Of a stretch of 42,308 nucleotides of DNA, positions 14,661 to 22,474 are shown piece by piece. The translations under genes were made by a program, and so were the position numbers. Source of the DNA: Pseudomonadota bacterium (GTDB lineage Bacteria > Verrucomicrobiota > Verrucomicrobiia > Limisphaerales > SXTU01); NCBI GenBank assembly GCA_009922615.1, contig RFVF01000039.1, positions 1 through 42,308 of the forward strand. Direction: 5' to 3'. The notes under the pieces are model-generated. The model saw nothing but the letters and a program-made list of their open reading frames with translations, ran no database searches and was not told the DNA's origin. Positions within the stretch are counted from its first letter, which is position 1, and each line of letters opens with the position of its first letter.

Positions 14661-17600
14661 TCACTGATTCCGCAACGCATCAAGCAACTGGCCGCGCAGC
14701 GCGGAGACCGTCGCCAGCCACGTCCACACGAGGCCGCTCACCAGCACGCCACCAAGCGTCAGTGCGAGCGCGCCGACGGGTAATTCCCCCGCGCCCAGCA
14801 CCGACGGCAGCACGGCCACGCCCGCCGCCACCACGCCGCTCAACAAGCCCAGCAGTAGCAGCGCCGCGTGTTCGCTGAGGACGAGCCAGCGCAACGCCTT
14901 CGCCCGGAAACCCAGTGCGAGCAGCAGCGCCAGCTCGCCGCGCCGCTCCAAAACATTTCGCAGCACCACCACGCCGAGGCCCGCGCTGCCGAGCAGCAAG
15001 CCGAGGCCGCCGAGGATTTGGAACGTGCCGAGGTAGGTGTTCTGCACCGCGTTGAGCTGCGCCATGCGCCGCGTCGCGGGCGTGAGTTCGAGGCCGAAGT
15101 CGCGCAGCGCGCGCGTGAGTGTGGCGGACACGTCGGCGACGCGGTTGGTCGGCGCGTCCACGAGGAAGTAGCGGTAGCCCGCCTCGCTCGGGAACAAGGC
15201 CGTGAATTGATCCTCAGCGATGATGATGTTGCCCTGAAGAATCGAACCAGCGAGTGAGCCAACCAGTTGCACTTTGAAAGGACGCCCGCGTTCATCAGTG
15301 AAATCCACCGTATCGCCAAGCTTCTTGCCCATTGCCCACAAAATGGATGCTTCATCCGCGATGCCAGCCACGGGACATGCGCTTCGGATTCCTTCCGCTC
15401 CTGGTGTTGCTAAAGCAGATTCTGGAAATCGTGCGCTGGTAAGCAGCAACTGCCAGCTCTTACCCGGTGCAGGCTTGAAGTGCTTCACAACGCTCGCAAA
15501 TTGAAATGCCGCGCGCTCCCCAAGCAATTCCGGCTTCACGCCCAGCAACCTCGGCTTCTGCGCACGGTTCAAGTTCAGGCAGCTCGCGTCATCGCCGTCG
15601 CGCACGCGGAAGGGCACCACGCTCACGCCTGCGAGGGACTTCTCGTCTAGGCCCAGTGCCTCGCGGCCCGCCTTCGTGTTCAAGTCCTGCACTACCGGCA
15701 GCGTGCTTTCGCCCAGCAGCGCGAAGCCACCGGTGCCGGAGCTGCGCTTCGTCGCGTTCGCGTTTTCGTCCAGCCGGAACACGCCGATGGACAGCACGAG
15801 GAAACTGCCGCACGCAAGCATCGTGGCCGTCGCGAGGCTGCGCGAACGGCGACGCGTGGTGTTGCGGATGCCGAGGCTCGCGACCGTCAGCGCAGCCGCC
15901 GCCTCGCTCCGTTCCAGCCGCGTGAGCAACGCCGCCGTGCCCGTCAGCGCCGCGATGAGCAGCAACGCCCCCGCGCCGAAGAAGGCTCCGGCATTGGCAG
16001 TTTGTCCCGTGCCCAAAGCCCAGCCGAGGAGCGCGAGGGCGATGAGCAGGCAAGCACCGCCCAGTAGCGCGACATTCCAATGTCGCGGCCCGTAAGGTCC
16101 TCTCGCTACAGTCGCAAGATGCTCGCCTTCCGTCGCCCCCGACTCGACATTGGAATGTCGGGCTACTTGCCCAGCCGCCGCGTCCGTCCGCGTGCCGTTG
16201 CCCATTCCCCATTCCCCATTCCCCATTCCCTCCTCGCCTCCCCCGGCGAGGAGCACCCGCGCCGGCTGCCGCACCTGCTTCCGCAGCGCCAGCCACAGGC
16301 TGAACACCGCTACCGCCACTGCGCCCACGAAGCCGCCCGCCAGCGTGGCCGGCTCCGCGTGGAAGCGCAGGTCGCTCGTGCCCACGGCGTCGCGCCAGAC
16401 GGTCGAGAGGCCGTGTAGCATCGCGCGCGCATACCAGACCGCGCCGACCGCCCCGAGCGCCGCGCCCAGCACCGCGAGGCCCGCGCCCTCGCCGAGCAGG
16501 AGCCGCCGCACCTGCTTGGGCGTGAAGCCCAACGCCAGCAGCGTGCCGACTTCCTTCGCGCGCTGCTCGACGCCGAACTGGAACAGCAATGCCACCAGCA
16601 CGCACGCCGCCACGATGAGAAAGAAGCTGAACCCGATGAACAACCCGCCGAAGTCCTGCCCCTCGCGGCTCGCTTTGAGTGCCTGCTCGCGCACGGGCTG
16701 GAAGACCAAGCCGAAGTCGGCGGGCTTGAGCGAGGCAAGCAGGGACTCCTCGATTGCTGATTGCCGATTGCCGATTGCCGTTTGTTCCGCCGGGAACCTC
16801 ACCGCCGTCGTGTCACCGAAGCGGTTCCCCCACATCTTCCGCCCGGCGCTCAGGCTCACGAAGGCCTTCGGCGTGCCGCGCCATTGCTTCCAATACGCGT
16901 CGTCCACGAGTTTGCGGTGCGTGAGCGGGAAGCCGGCGTCCCAGTCGCCGATGCGCTCGGCGCTCGCGATGCCGGGGAAGTCGGGCATCAACGTGCGGTC
17001 GGCCCACGGCATCTGCATTGGGACGATGGAGCGGACGCGGAAGCGGTTCGTGGCCTCGGTGAGCCGCGCGCCGGAGTCGGGCAGTAAGTAGGACAGCTCC
17101 AACTCGCCGCCCGGCTTGAGCTGCAACTGGTCCGCGAGCCACTGGTTCACGACGATTTCGTCATCGCGCAGGTCCGCCGGCACGAGCGGCGCGCCGGCGG
17201 CGGTGACCATCGGGTATGCCGTGGCGTTGGTGCCCGCGCGCAACAGCGTGGCGAGGTAGGTGAGGATGGGCTGCGCGTTGGTGTCCACCGCCAGCGCGGC
17301 GCGGACAGCGGGCGCGTCGAGGAAGATGCGGTCGGTGCGGAGTTCGAGCGCGGGGGAATTGGTGAGGGGGCGGAGGGAGAGTTGGGCGTCGGCAAGCGAC
17401 CAGTTCCCAGAGAGGAGTAGGTTGTTCCAAGGCGCTGACTCACGCTCGTCTAGCCACGGCACGGAAAGCCCTTCGATGAGGCCTCCTTTGATGAGCGGAC
17501 AAAGATACTTATTGATTGCTCGGTTTCTCTGAAAGTTTGGGGGCAGACGGGAAGCCTTATCGGAAACGACCAAGTTTGCTCTGCCGGGAGCACCAGATTT

Positions 17601-18224
17601 ATCTTGGGCAAGGTTGAGCGGCACAAACGCATTGAACGGCGCGACTTGGTTCGCCTGCAAACTGAAGCGCCCCAGTTCCTCGGCCCCGACCACCGCGTGG
17701 ACGCGCAGCCGCAACGCCACGGTCTGCCCGTCGCGCGTGGTGAGCGCCACGTCCTGCGAGAGCGCGGAGACCTTGCTGACGCGCAGCAACACCTCGTCGC
17801 CGGGCTTGGCGGCAAGCTGCTCGGCCAGCGGCTGGTTCAGCACGACGGAGTCCGGCGGGACGTTGGTGAAAGCCGGGGTCTTGGCTGCCAGCTTCCAGAA
17901 ACTCTCGTCCACGCCGAGGACGTGAACGCGGTTCGCGCGCCGCGAGCCATCGGCGGAGTTCGCCGTGCCGGGCAACGCGAGGACGGGTGCGGCCTTGAGA
18001 TTGGTTGCCAGTTCAGCGCGGAACAGCCGGTCGCCCGTGGCCATCGCGGCCTCGACTTTGCCCAGCCTTGCCAGTGCCATGTCGCGCAGGCTACCGCGCA
18101 CGGAGTCGCCCACCAGCAGCGCGCCGATGAGGATGGCGCTGCCCAGCGTCGCGCCCAGCAGCACGCCCAGATGCGAGCGCAGATGAAAGCGCAGGCTGCG
18201 GAGGATGAGCGTGCGGAGGGTCAT
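14661..18224 (-). CDS. Large FtsX-like ABC transporter permease
   Basis: The 1187-residue inner-membrane protein has a first membrane helix (about 18-42, HLGVLLGATLGSAILIGALL), then a large periplasmic MacB-like domain. FtsX segments lie around 525-645 (GLFIGFSFFLIVAACVLVAL), and more helices follow at about 715-770 and 795-815. A C-terminal FtsX domain occupies about 1070-1187 (GLGLLLGSAGLGVVVLRNVL). Such permeases work with LolD/MacB-type ATPases in lipoprotein or envelope-substrate export. The matching ATPase gene lies about 1 kb upstream on the same strand but is separated by a REP/RAYT cassette. Two heptamer arrays and a palindrome pair are embedded in frame in linkers (about 482-491 and 665-720). 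The ATG is only 6 bp from the edge of the left REP element. Confidence 0.92.
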   Translation of the reverse strand: MTLRTLILRSLRFHLRSHLGVLLGATLGSAILIGALLVGDSVRGSLRDMALARLGKVEAAMATGDRLFRAELATNLKAAPVLALPGTANSADGSRRANRVHVLGVDESFWKLAAKTPAFTNVPPDSVVLNQPLAEQLAAKPGDEVLLRVSKVSALSQDVALTTRDGQTVALRLRVHAVVGAEELGRFSLQANQVAPFNAFVPLNLAQDKSGAPGRANLVVSDKASRLPPNFQRNRAINKYLCPLIKGGLIEGLSVPWLDERESAPWNNLLLSGNWSLADAQLSLRPLTNSPALELRTDRIFLDAPAVRAALAVDTNAQPILTYLATLLRAGTNATAYPMVTAAGAPLVPADLRDDEIVVNQWLADQLQLKPGGELELSYLLPDSGARLTEATNRFRVRSIVPMQMPWADRTLMPDFPGIASAERIGDWDAGFPLTHRKLVDDAYWKQWRGTPKAFVSLSAGRKMWGNRFGDTTAVRFPAEQTAIGNRQSAIEESLLASLKPADFGLVFQPVREQALKASREGQDFGGLFIGFSFFLIVAACVLVALLFQFGVEQRAKEVGTLLALGFTPKQVRRLLLGEGAGLAVLGAALGAVGAVWYARAMLHGLSTVWRDAVGTSDLRFHAEPATLAGGFVGAVAVAVFSLWLALRKQVRQPARVLLAGGGEEGMGNGEWGMGNGTRTDAAAGQVARHSNVESGATEGEHLATVARGPYGPRHWNVALLGGACLLIALALLGWALGTGQTANAGAFFGAGALLLIAALTGTAALLTRLERSEAAAALTVASLGIRNTTRRRSRSLATATMLACGSFLVLSIGVFRLDENANATKRSSGTGGFALLGESTLPVVQDLNTKAGREALGLDEKSLAGVSVVPFRVRDGDDASCLNLNRAQKPRLLGVKPELLGERAAFQFASVVKHFKPAPGKSWQLLLTSARFPESALATPGAEGIRSACPVAGIADEASILWAMGKKLGDTVDFTDERGRPFKVQLVGSLAGSILQGNIIIAEDQFTALFPSEAGYRYFLVDAPTNRVADVSATLTRALRDFGLELTPATRRMAQLNAVQNTYLGTFQILGGLGLLLGSAGLGVVVLRNVLERRGELALLLALGFRAKALRWLVLSEHAALLLLGLLSGVVAAGVAVLPSVLGAGELPVGALALTLGGVLVSGLVWTWLATVSALRGQLLDALRNQ
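16068..16160. repeat. In-frame pair of palindromes inside the permease gene
   Basis: CGCGACATT-CC-AATGTCGCG (16068-16087) and CGACATT-GG-AATGTCG (16145-16160) are each near-perfect hairpins. They are inverted copies of one another within longer flanks (AGTAGC on the outer side of each), 57 bp apart. The pair encodes a linker of the permease near residues 688-719 between membrane segments. The structure is REP-pair-like, but with a different core from the other repeats in this window. Confidence 0.75.
16201..16228. repeat. Four tandem CCCATTC heptamers (G-quadruplex motif on the coding strand)
   Basis: Four perfect copies of CCCATTC run from 16201 to 16228 and extend into CC. The coding (minus) strand reads as G-runs of 3-4 separated by AAT, which fits the four-tract G-quadruplex pattern. 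It is translated as a Gly/Met/Asn/Glu/Trp linker (EGMGNGEWGMGNG) in the permease, about residues 665-675. Confidence 0.85.
16752..16779. repeat. Four tandem GATTGCY heptamers in the permease gene
   Basis: GATTGCT followed by three GATTGCC units. On the coding strand it encodes AIGNRQSAI, about residues 482-491, just before the first FtsX segment. Because seven is not a multiple of three, gain or loss of a single unit would shift the reading frame. Confidence 0.8.
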
Positions 18225-18230
18225 GGCGTT

Positions 18231-18417
18231 ATGGAGTGCGGTGACTCGTCACCGCTTTCCCAAGGCGACTTGTCTCCGTCGAGTTCGGACGCGCGTGGTT
18301 TCGCCGTAGCCGCTCAAACTCGCGCCAGCCGGAAGACGCTGAACCATTCCGCAGCCCACGAACCTTCCACGGCGACAAGTCGCCTTGGGAAAGCGGCGAG
18401 AACTCGCCGCACTCCAT
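18231..18417. repeat. REP/BIME-like ~187-bp element, copy A
   Basis: The element begins ATGGAGTGCGG and ends with the complement CCGCACTCCAT. Each end carries two hairpins. At the left these are GCGGTGAC-TC-GTCACCGC (18238-18255) and the imperfect GGCGACTTGTCTCC. At the right they are GGCGAC-AA-GTCGCC (18371-18384) and GCGGCGAG-AA-CTCGCCGC (18393-18410). The roughly 95-bp core is homologous, in reverse orientation, to the core of copy B at 19047-19234; both share CTTCCGGCTGGCGC. Its left edge is 6 bp from the permease start codon. Confidence 0.88.
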
Positions 18418-18472
18418 AGCGCGCGCCGTCGGCTGAAAGCGCGCTGGGTTTGCGAATCTCGCGAGCGTCAGC

Positions 18473-19027
18473 TCAGAAGTCATCTTCCACCTCCAGACGG
18501 TCGGTCTTGAAGCCATAGATGGTCTGCACCATCGCGGGCGTGGCGACGCGTTCAAACCATGCGGCAGAGCACCAACGGTATTGGTTTGCCACGGGCACAA
18601 GGCGGTGATGAACGGCGTTTTGATGGACGTAGTTGAGCCGGGCGAGATAGGAGCGCTCATAGGTCAGCTTGGTGTCGCGGAAGTTGTGCCAAACCTTCCG
18701 TCCCAGTGTCCCGTCCATGCGGTTCAACTCGCGGGCCGTGTCGGAGTGCAGGTGTTTGAGCAGTTTGCCGAGGTCCATCGAGTCCGGGCAGCCACGGGCG
18801 ACAAAGTGGTAATGATTGGAGAAGGCCGCCCACGCCTCGACTTGCCAGTGGTAGAGATTGGCCTTGGTTAGCAGTTCGAACTCAAGGAGAGCGAGCCGTT
18901 CGTCGCCTCGGAACAAGTGTTCCTTGTGCAATGTGCCAGCGGTTACGAAGTAAACCCCATGCTCGGTGAGCTTGTGGACAGGGGCGTGGGGCCAAGGTTT
19001 CTTCAGCGCAGTATTGGAAATGGCCAC
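18473..19027 (-). CDS. REP-associated tyrosine transposase (RAYT, Y1_Tnp/IS200-like)
   Basis: RAYTs are single-strand HUH nucleases that cut and rejoin REP hairpins. The HUH pair HYH (residues 72-74, in NHYHF), the catalytic tyrosine in LNYVHQNAVHHRL (Y133) and the C-terminal YRWCSAAWF motif are all present, so the enzyme looks intact. Homology starts at about PWPHAPVHKLTEHG, which favours GTG 19027 (184 residues). The frame stays open upstream to ATG 19270, through a translated REP element (MECGDWSPLSEGD), and overlaps the ABC ATPase stop as ATGA; that longer form is possible. The gene is bracketed by two inverted ~187-bp REP-type elements and sits between an ABC ATPase and its probable permease. 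Confidence 0.88.
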   Translation of the reverse strand: MAISNTALKKPWPHAPVHKLTEHGVYFVTAGTLHKEHLFRGDERLALLEFELLTKANLYHWQVEAWAAFSNHYHFVARGCPDSMDLGKLLKHLHSDTARELNRMDGTLGRKVWHNFRDTKLTYERSYLARLNYVHQNAVHHRLVPVANQYRWCSAAWFERVATPAMVQTIYGFKTDRLEVEDDF

Positions 19028-19046
19028 GCCGTCCGGGGGCGCCACT

Positions 19047-19234
19047 TTGGAGTGCGGTGACTTGTCACCGCTTTGAGCAGGCGACTTGTCGCCGTCGTGG
19101 TTCTTAGGGCTTGTGGACGGGCCAGTGGCTTCCGGCTGGCGCAAGCTCCGGAGGGCCTGGGTGAAACCGCGCTCGTCCGCATTCGACAGCGACGAGTCGC
19201 CTTCAGAAAGCGGTGACCAGTCACCGCACTCCAT
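19047..19234. repeat. REP/BIME-like ~187-bp element, copy B (inverted relative to copy A)
   Basis: The left end has GGAGTGCGG with hairpins GCGGTGAC-TT-GTCACCGC (19054-19071) and GGCGAC-TT-GTCGCC (19080-19093). The right end has GCGAC-GA-GTCGC (19189-19200) and GCGGTGAC-CA-GTCACCGC (19210-19227), then ACTCCAT. The core includes CTTCCGGCTGGCGC and a GAAACCGCGCTCGTCCG segment that align with the reverse complement of copy A. The element is open on the minus strand and reads into the RAYT frame. Confidence 0.88.
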
Positions 19235-19266
19235 GGCGCGGCGGGTGCTCGGTTGCCATCGTGTGC

Positions 19267-19968
19267 TCATGCGGCCATTTGAGTCAGCACCCCGTCGCGC
19301 AGCTCCAGCACCCGCCCCATCCGCTTGGCCAGCTCGGGGGCGTGGGTGACGACGATGAGGGCGGTGCCCTGCTCGCGGTTGAGGTCGAGGAGGAGCGCGG
19401 CGAGGGCGTCGGCGGTGGCGCGGTCGAGCGCGCCGGTGGGCTCGTCAGCGAGGAGGAGCTTGGGCTGGTTGATGAGCGCGCGGACGACGGCGCAGCGCTG
19501 GCGCTCGCCGCCGGAGAGCTGGCCGGGGCGGTAGTTCATCCGCTCGCCCAAGCCGACGCGGGTGAGGAGCTGCTTGGCGCGGTCAATCGCCTGCGCGCGG
19601 CTGGCGGTGTCGCCGGACGCAAGCGTGGGGACGAGAACGTTCTCCAGCACGGTGCATTGCGGGAGCAGGTGATGGGACTGGAAGATGAAGCCAATCTGCC
19701 GGTTGCGCGTGGCGGCGAGGGCGAGTTCGTCGAGCGTGTCGAGGCGCTGGCCGTCGAGGATGAGTTCGCCAGAGTCGGGTAGGTCGAGCGTGCCGATGAG
19801 GTTGAGCAAAGTGCTCTTGCCGCAGCCGCTCGGCCCAACGATGGCGACGGTCTCGCCGCGCGCGACTTCGAGGGAGAGGCCGCGCAGCACGGGCAGGTCG
19901 CCGCCCGCCGCGCCGGGGTAGCGCTTGGAGACGTTCGCGAGGCGGAGCAAGGGAGCGGGCGCGGACAT
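19267..19968 (-). CDS. ABC transporter ATP-binding protein (LolD/MacB type)
   Basis: This ATPase powers an FtsX-type exporter. Walker A GPSGCGKST (residues 45-53), the Q-loop (Q97), the signature LSGGE (151-155) and Walker B LLLADEP (171-177) are complete, and the H-loop histidine lies in VVTHAPELAKRM. At 233 residues it is the usual size for LolD-like subunits. ATG 19968 is chosen because the family N-terminus (PLLRLANVSKRYPG) follows directly. The natural partner is the FtsX-like permease at 14661-18224, now separated by about 1 kb of REP/RAYT DNA. The gene lies just past the rpsI terminator and so has its own promoter or depends on readthrough. Confidence 0.95.
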   Translation of the reverse strand: MSAPAPLLRLANVSKRYPGAAGGDLPVLRGLSLEVARGETVAIVGPSGCGKSTLLNLIGTLDLPDSGELILDGQRLDTLDELALAATRNRQIGFIFQSHHLLPQCTVLENVLVPTLASGDTASRAQAIDRAKQLLTRVGLGERMNYRPGQLSGGERQRCAVVRALINQPKLLLADEPTGALDRATADALAALLLDLNREQGTALIVVTHAPELAKRMGRVLELRDGVLTQMAA

Positions 19969-20005
19969 GGCGAGATATTGGCGTGCAAAAGGATGAGTGC
20001 CAAAG

Positions 20006-20039
20006 AAAAACCCCGCCGACTTGCGTGGGCGGGGTTTTT
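20006..20039 (-). terminator. Rho-independent terminator of the rplM-rpsI operon
   Basis: AAAAACCCCGCC (20006-20017), a 10-nt loop and GGCGGGGTTTTT (20028-20039) form a perfect 12-bp A/T-flanked stem. It lies 18 bp past the rpsI stop and has T-runs on both strands, so it could work bidirectionally. Confidence 0.9.
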
Positions 20040-20056
20040 GAAAACAGCTTGGGCGA

Positions 20057-20452
20057 TTAACGCTTGCTGAACTGGAAGCGCTTGCGGGCGCCAGGCTGAC
20101 CATACTTCTTGCGCTCGCGCTCGCGCGGGTCGCGGGTGAGGAGGCCTTCGGCCTTCAGGGGCGGGCGCATGGCGACATCCACGGTGAGCAGCGCACGGGC
20201 GATGCCGTGGCGGACCGCGCCGGCCTGGCCGTTCGGGCCGCCGCCTTGCACGTTGACGCGCACGTCAAACTTGTTGGCGGAGTCGGTGACCTTCAGCGGC
20301 TGCACGACGGCGGCGCGCTGGGATTCGGTGAGGAAGTATTTCTCCATGGGGCGACCGTTGATGACGATCTTGCCCGAACCGGAGGCGATGCGAACGCGGG
20401 CGACAGCCGTCTTGCGGCGTCCCGTTCCGAGGTGTTCCTGAGTAGCGGACAT
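20057..20452 (-). CDS. rpsI: 30S ribosomal protein S9
   Basis: S9 belongs to the small-subunit head, with its C-terminal tail reaching the P-site tRNA. The 131 residues show the hallmark N-terminus [14 protein letters not shown], the central [19 protein letters not shown], and the C-terminal [17 protein letters not shown]. The terminal SKR that contacts P-site tRNA is intact. It follows rplM by 21 bp in the standard rplM-rpsI order and ends at a strong terminator. No Shine-Dalgarno is visible before the ATG. Confidence 0.98.
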   Translation of the reverse strand: MSATQEHLGTGRRKTAVARVRIASGSGKIVINGRPMEKYFLTESQRAAVVQPLKVTDSANKFDVRVNVQGGGPNGQAGAVRHGIARALLTVDVAMRPPLKAEGLLTRDPRERERKKYGQPGARKRFQFSKR

Positions 20453-20473
20453 GGATGAGTGCGGGTTGGGAAA

Positions 20474-20917
20474 TTACTTCTTCTTGATTTCGAGCTTCGC
20501 GGGAACCTGGGCGGCGTGCGGGTGCTTGTCGCCCTTGTAAACCTTGAGCTTGGTGTTGAGGCTGCGACCAAGGCGGCCCTTGGGGAGCATGCCCTTGACG
20601 GCGTGCTCGATGAGCAGCTCGGGCTTGCGCGCACGGCGATGCTCGACGCTCTCGAACTTTTCGCCGCCCTTCCAGCCGGAGTAGGTCATGAACTCCTTGT
20701 CGCTCTCCTTCTTGCCGGTGAGGACGACCTTCTCGGCATTGATGACCACGACGAAATCGCCGGTGTCGAGATGCGGGGTGTAGGTGGGACGATGCTTGCC
20801 ACGGATGATCATGGCAACGCGGGAGGCGAGGCGTCCGAGGACAACTCCGCTGGCATCCACGACGTGCCACTTGCGGTTGTCCAGAGACTCTTGGGCGTTC
20901 GGCAAAAATGTTTTCAT
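20474..20917 (-). CDS. rplM: 50S ribosomal protein L13
   Basis: L13 is an early-assembly large-subunit protein. Family landmarks in this 147-residue protein are RKWHVVDASGVVLGRLAS near the N-terminus, the central GDFVVVINAEKVVLTGKK, and MLPKGRLGRSL. It is the first gene of the rplM-rpsI operon. A GGGGAAA element about 7 nt before the ATG is one of the few Shine-Dalgarno-like signals in the window. A promoter candidate lies at 20945-20972. Divergent leuC starts about 120 bp away. Confidence 0.98.
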   Translation of the reverse strand: MKTFLPNAQESLDNRKWHVVDASGVVLGRLASRVAMIIRGKHRPTYTPHLDTGDFVVVINAEKVVLTGKKESDKEFMTYSGWKGGEKFESVEHRRARKPELLIEHAVKGMLPKGRLGRSLNTKLKVYKGDKHPHAAQVPAKLEIKKK

Positions 20918-20944
20918 TACAGTTTCCCCGTGAAGGGAGCGCAG

Positions 20945-20972
20945 AAAGTAGCAAACGACCCGAGGCCGTCAA
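20945..20972 (-). promoter_or_regulatory. Candidate promoter of rplM-rpsI
   Basis: On the minus strand TTGACG (20972-20967) and TACTTT (20950-20945) are 16 bp apart. The -35 is good and the -10 weak. Transcription would start near 20938, giving a leader of about 20 nt. No ribosomal-protein leader structure is obvious. Confidence 0.45.
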
Positions 20973-21038
20973 TAGCTCATTTCGAGTTTCTCGGATTGCG
21001 CCAGTTATGTCGGCCCGCTAACCTGTCCGTCCTTTGAT

Positions 21039-22415
21039 ATGACGCTGACTGAAAAACTCCTCGCCCGCGCCTCCGGAAAAGCCTCCGTCCAGGCCGGCGA
21101 CAACATCTGGGTGAAGGCCGATGTCCTCATGACACACGACGTGTGCGGGCCGGGGACCATCGGCGTCTTCAAGCGCGAGTTCGGCAAGACCGCCAAGGTC
21201 TGGGACAAGCAGCGCGTGGTCATCATCCCCGACCACTACATCTTCACCGCCGACTCGATGTCCAACCGCAACGTGGACATCCTCCGCGACTTTGTGCGCG
21301 AGCAGGGCCTGCCCTACTTCTACGACGTGATTGACGACCCGAACGGCTCGTGGAAGTTCGACGCCTCGAAGGGCAACACCAAGCGCCAATACGGCTCCCA
21401 ATACGCCGGCGTTTGCCACGCCGCGCTCCCCGCCAAAGGCCACACGCGCCCCGGCGAAGTGCTATTCGGCACCGACTCGCACACCTGCATGGCCGGCGCG
21501 TTTAACGAATTCGCCACCGGTATCGGCAACACCGACGCGGGTTTCGTGATGGGCACCGGCAAGTTGCTAATCAAGGTCCCCGAGACGATGCGCTTCCGCC
21601 TCGAAGGCAAGCTCCAGCCTGGCGTGATGGCAAAGGACATCATCCTCCACGTCATCGGCGAGATAGGCTTCGATGGCGCGACTTACCGAGCGATGCAGTT
21701 CGACGGTCCCGGTATCGCCACGCTCTCGATGGACGACCGCATGACCATCGCGAACATGGCCATCGAAGCCGGCGGCAAGAACGCGATCTTCGAGTTCGAT
21801 GCGCGCACCGCCGAATACGTGGACGCCCGCACGCGCCTCAACGGCACCAAGTCCACCTACGAACCGGTCGAGGTGGACCGCGACCAGAAGTTCGTTTACG
21901 AGACGGTCATTGACCTCAGCAAACTGGAGCCGACCGTCGCGTGCCATCCCGACCCCGGCCAGCGCAAGACGGCGAAGCAGATGAACGGTATGAAGCTCGA
22001 CCGCGCTTACGTCGGCTCCTGCACCGGCGGTAAGACGAGCGATTTCGTCGAGTTCGCCCGCGTGCTGCGCGGCCACAAGGTGAGCATTGACACCTTCGGC
22101 GTGCCCGCGACGCCGGAGATTGTCCACGACCTCCAGACCACGCGTTGGGGCAACGAAACCATCTGGCAAATCCTCGAAAACGCCGGCGTGCGAATGACGG
22201 AAAACGCCGGCTGCTCCGCCTGCCTCGGCGGCCCGGTGGATACCTTTGGCCGCATGAACCAAGGCGGTCTCAAGTGCATCAGCGCCACAAACCGCAACTT
22301 CCCCGGCCGCATGGGCAGCAAAGAAAGCGAAGTCTATCTCGCCAGCCCCGCGACCGTCGCCGCCAGCGCGATCACGGGCCGGGTGACCGACCCGCGGGAG
22401 TATCTGACGAACTAA
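21039..22415 (+). CDS. leuC: 3-isopropylmalate dehydratase large subunit (LeuC; aconitase superfamily)
   Basis: This [4Fe-4S] dehydratase isomerises 2- to 3-isopropylmalate in leucine synthesis. The cluster cysteines are visible in YVGSCTGGKTSDF and in NAGCSACLGG (CxxC). Substrate-pocket landmarks include VIIPDHYIFT, FGTDSHTCMAGAFNEFATGIGNTD (in part) and ATNRNFPGRMGS. The length of 458 residues and the spacing resemble the LeuC/HacA-type subfamily. The small subunit LeuD, which completes the active site, is not adjacent and must be elsewhere, so homoaconitase or another hydro-lyase activity is not excluded. The gene is divergent from rplM and is followed by a strong hairpin terminator. Confidence 0.93.
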   Translation: MTLTEKLLARASGKASVQAGDNIWVKADVLMTHDVCGPGTIGVFKREFGKTAKVWDKQRVVIIPDHYIFTADSMSNRNVDILRDFVREQGLPYFYDVIDDPNGSWKFDASKGNTKRQYGSQYAGVCHAALPAKGHTRPGEVLFGTDSHTCMAGAFNEFATGIGNTDAGFVMGTGKLLIKVPETMRFRLEGKLQPGVMAKDIILHVIGEIGFDGATYRAMQFDGPGIATLSMDDRMTIANMAIEAGGKNAIFEFDARTAEYVDARTRLNGTKSTYEPVEVDRDQKFVYETVIDLSKLEPTVACHPDPGQRKTAKQMNGMKLDRAYVGSCTGGKTSDFVEFARVLRGHKVSIDTFGVPATPEIVHDLQTTRWGNETIWQILENAGVRMTENAGCSACLGGPVDTFGRMNQGGLKCISATNRNFPGRMGSKESEVYLASPATVAASAITGRVTDPREYLTN

Positions 22416-22430
22416 GTTTCGGATCCATCG

Positions 22431-22470
22431 CGGCCCCGCGCTGGCAACAGGGCGGGGCCGTTTCCTTTCT
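22431..22470 (+). terminator. Rho-independent terminator after leuC
   Basis: CGGCCCCGC (22431-22439) pairs perfectly with GCGGGGCCG (22452-22460) across a 12-nt loop, followed by TTTCCTTTCT. It lies 15 bp after the leuC stop and 15 bp before the GTG of the DUF2721 gene, so it could also affect expression of that gene. Confidence 0.75.
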
Positions 22471-22474
22471 CACC

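Noticed and set aside
18231..19234. CRISPR array, suggested by repeated GGAGTGCGGTGAC words
   Set aside because: Only two pairs in inverted orientation with palindromic cores and a transposase between them; no regular spacers and no cas genes. REP-type elements explain them.
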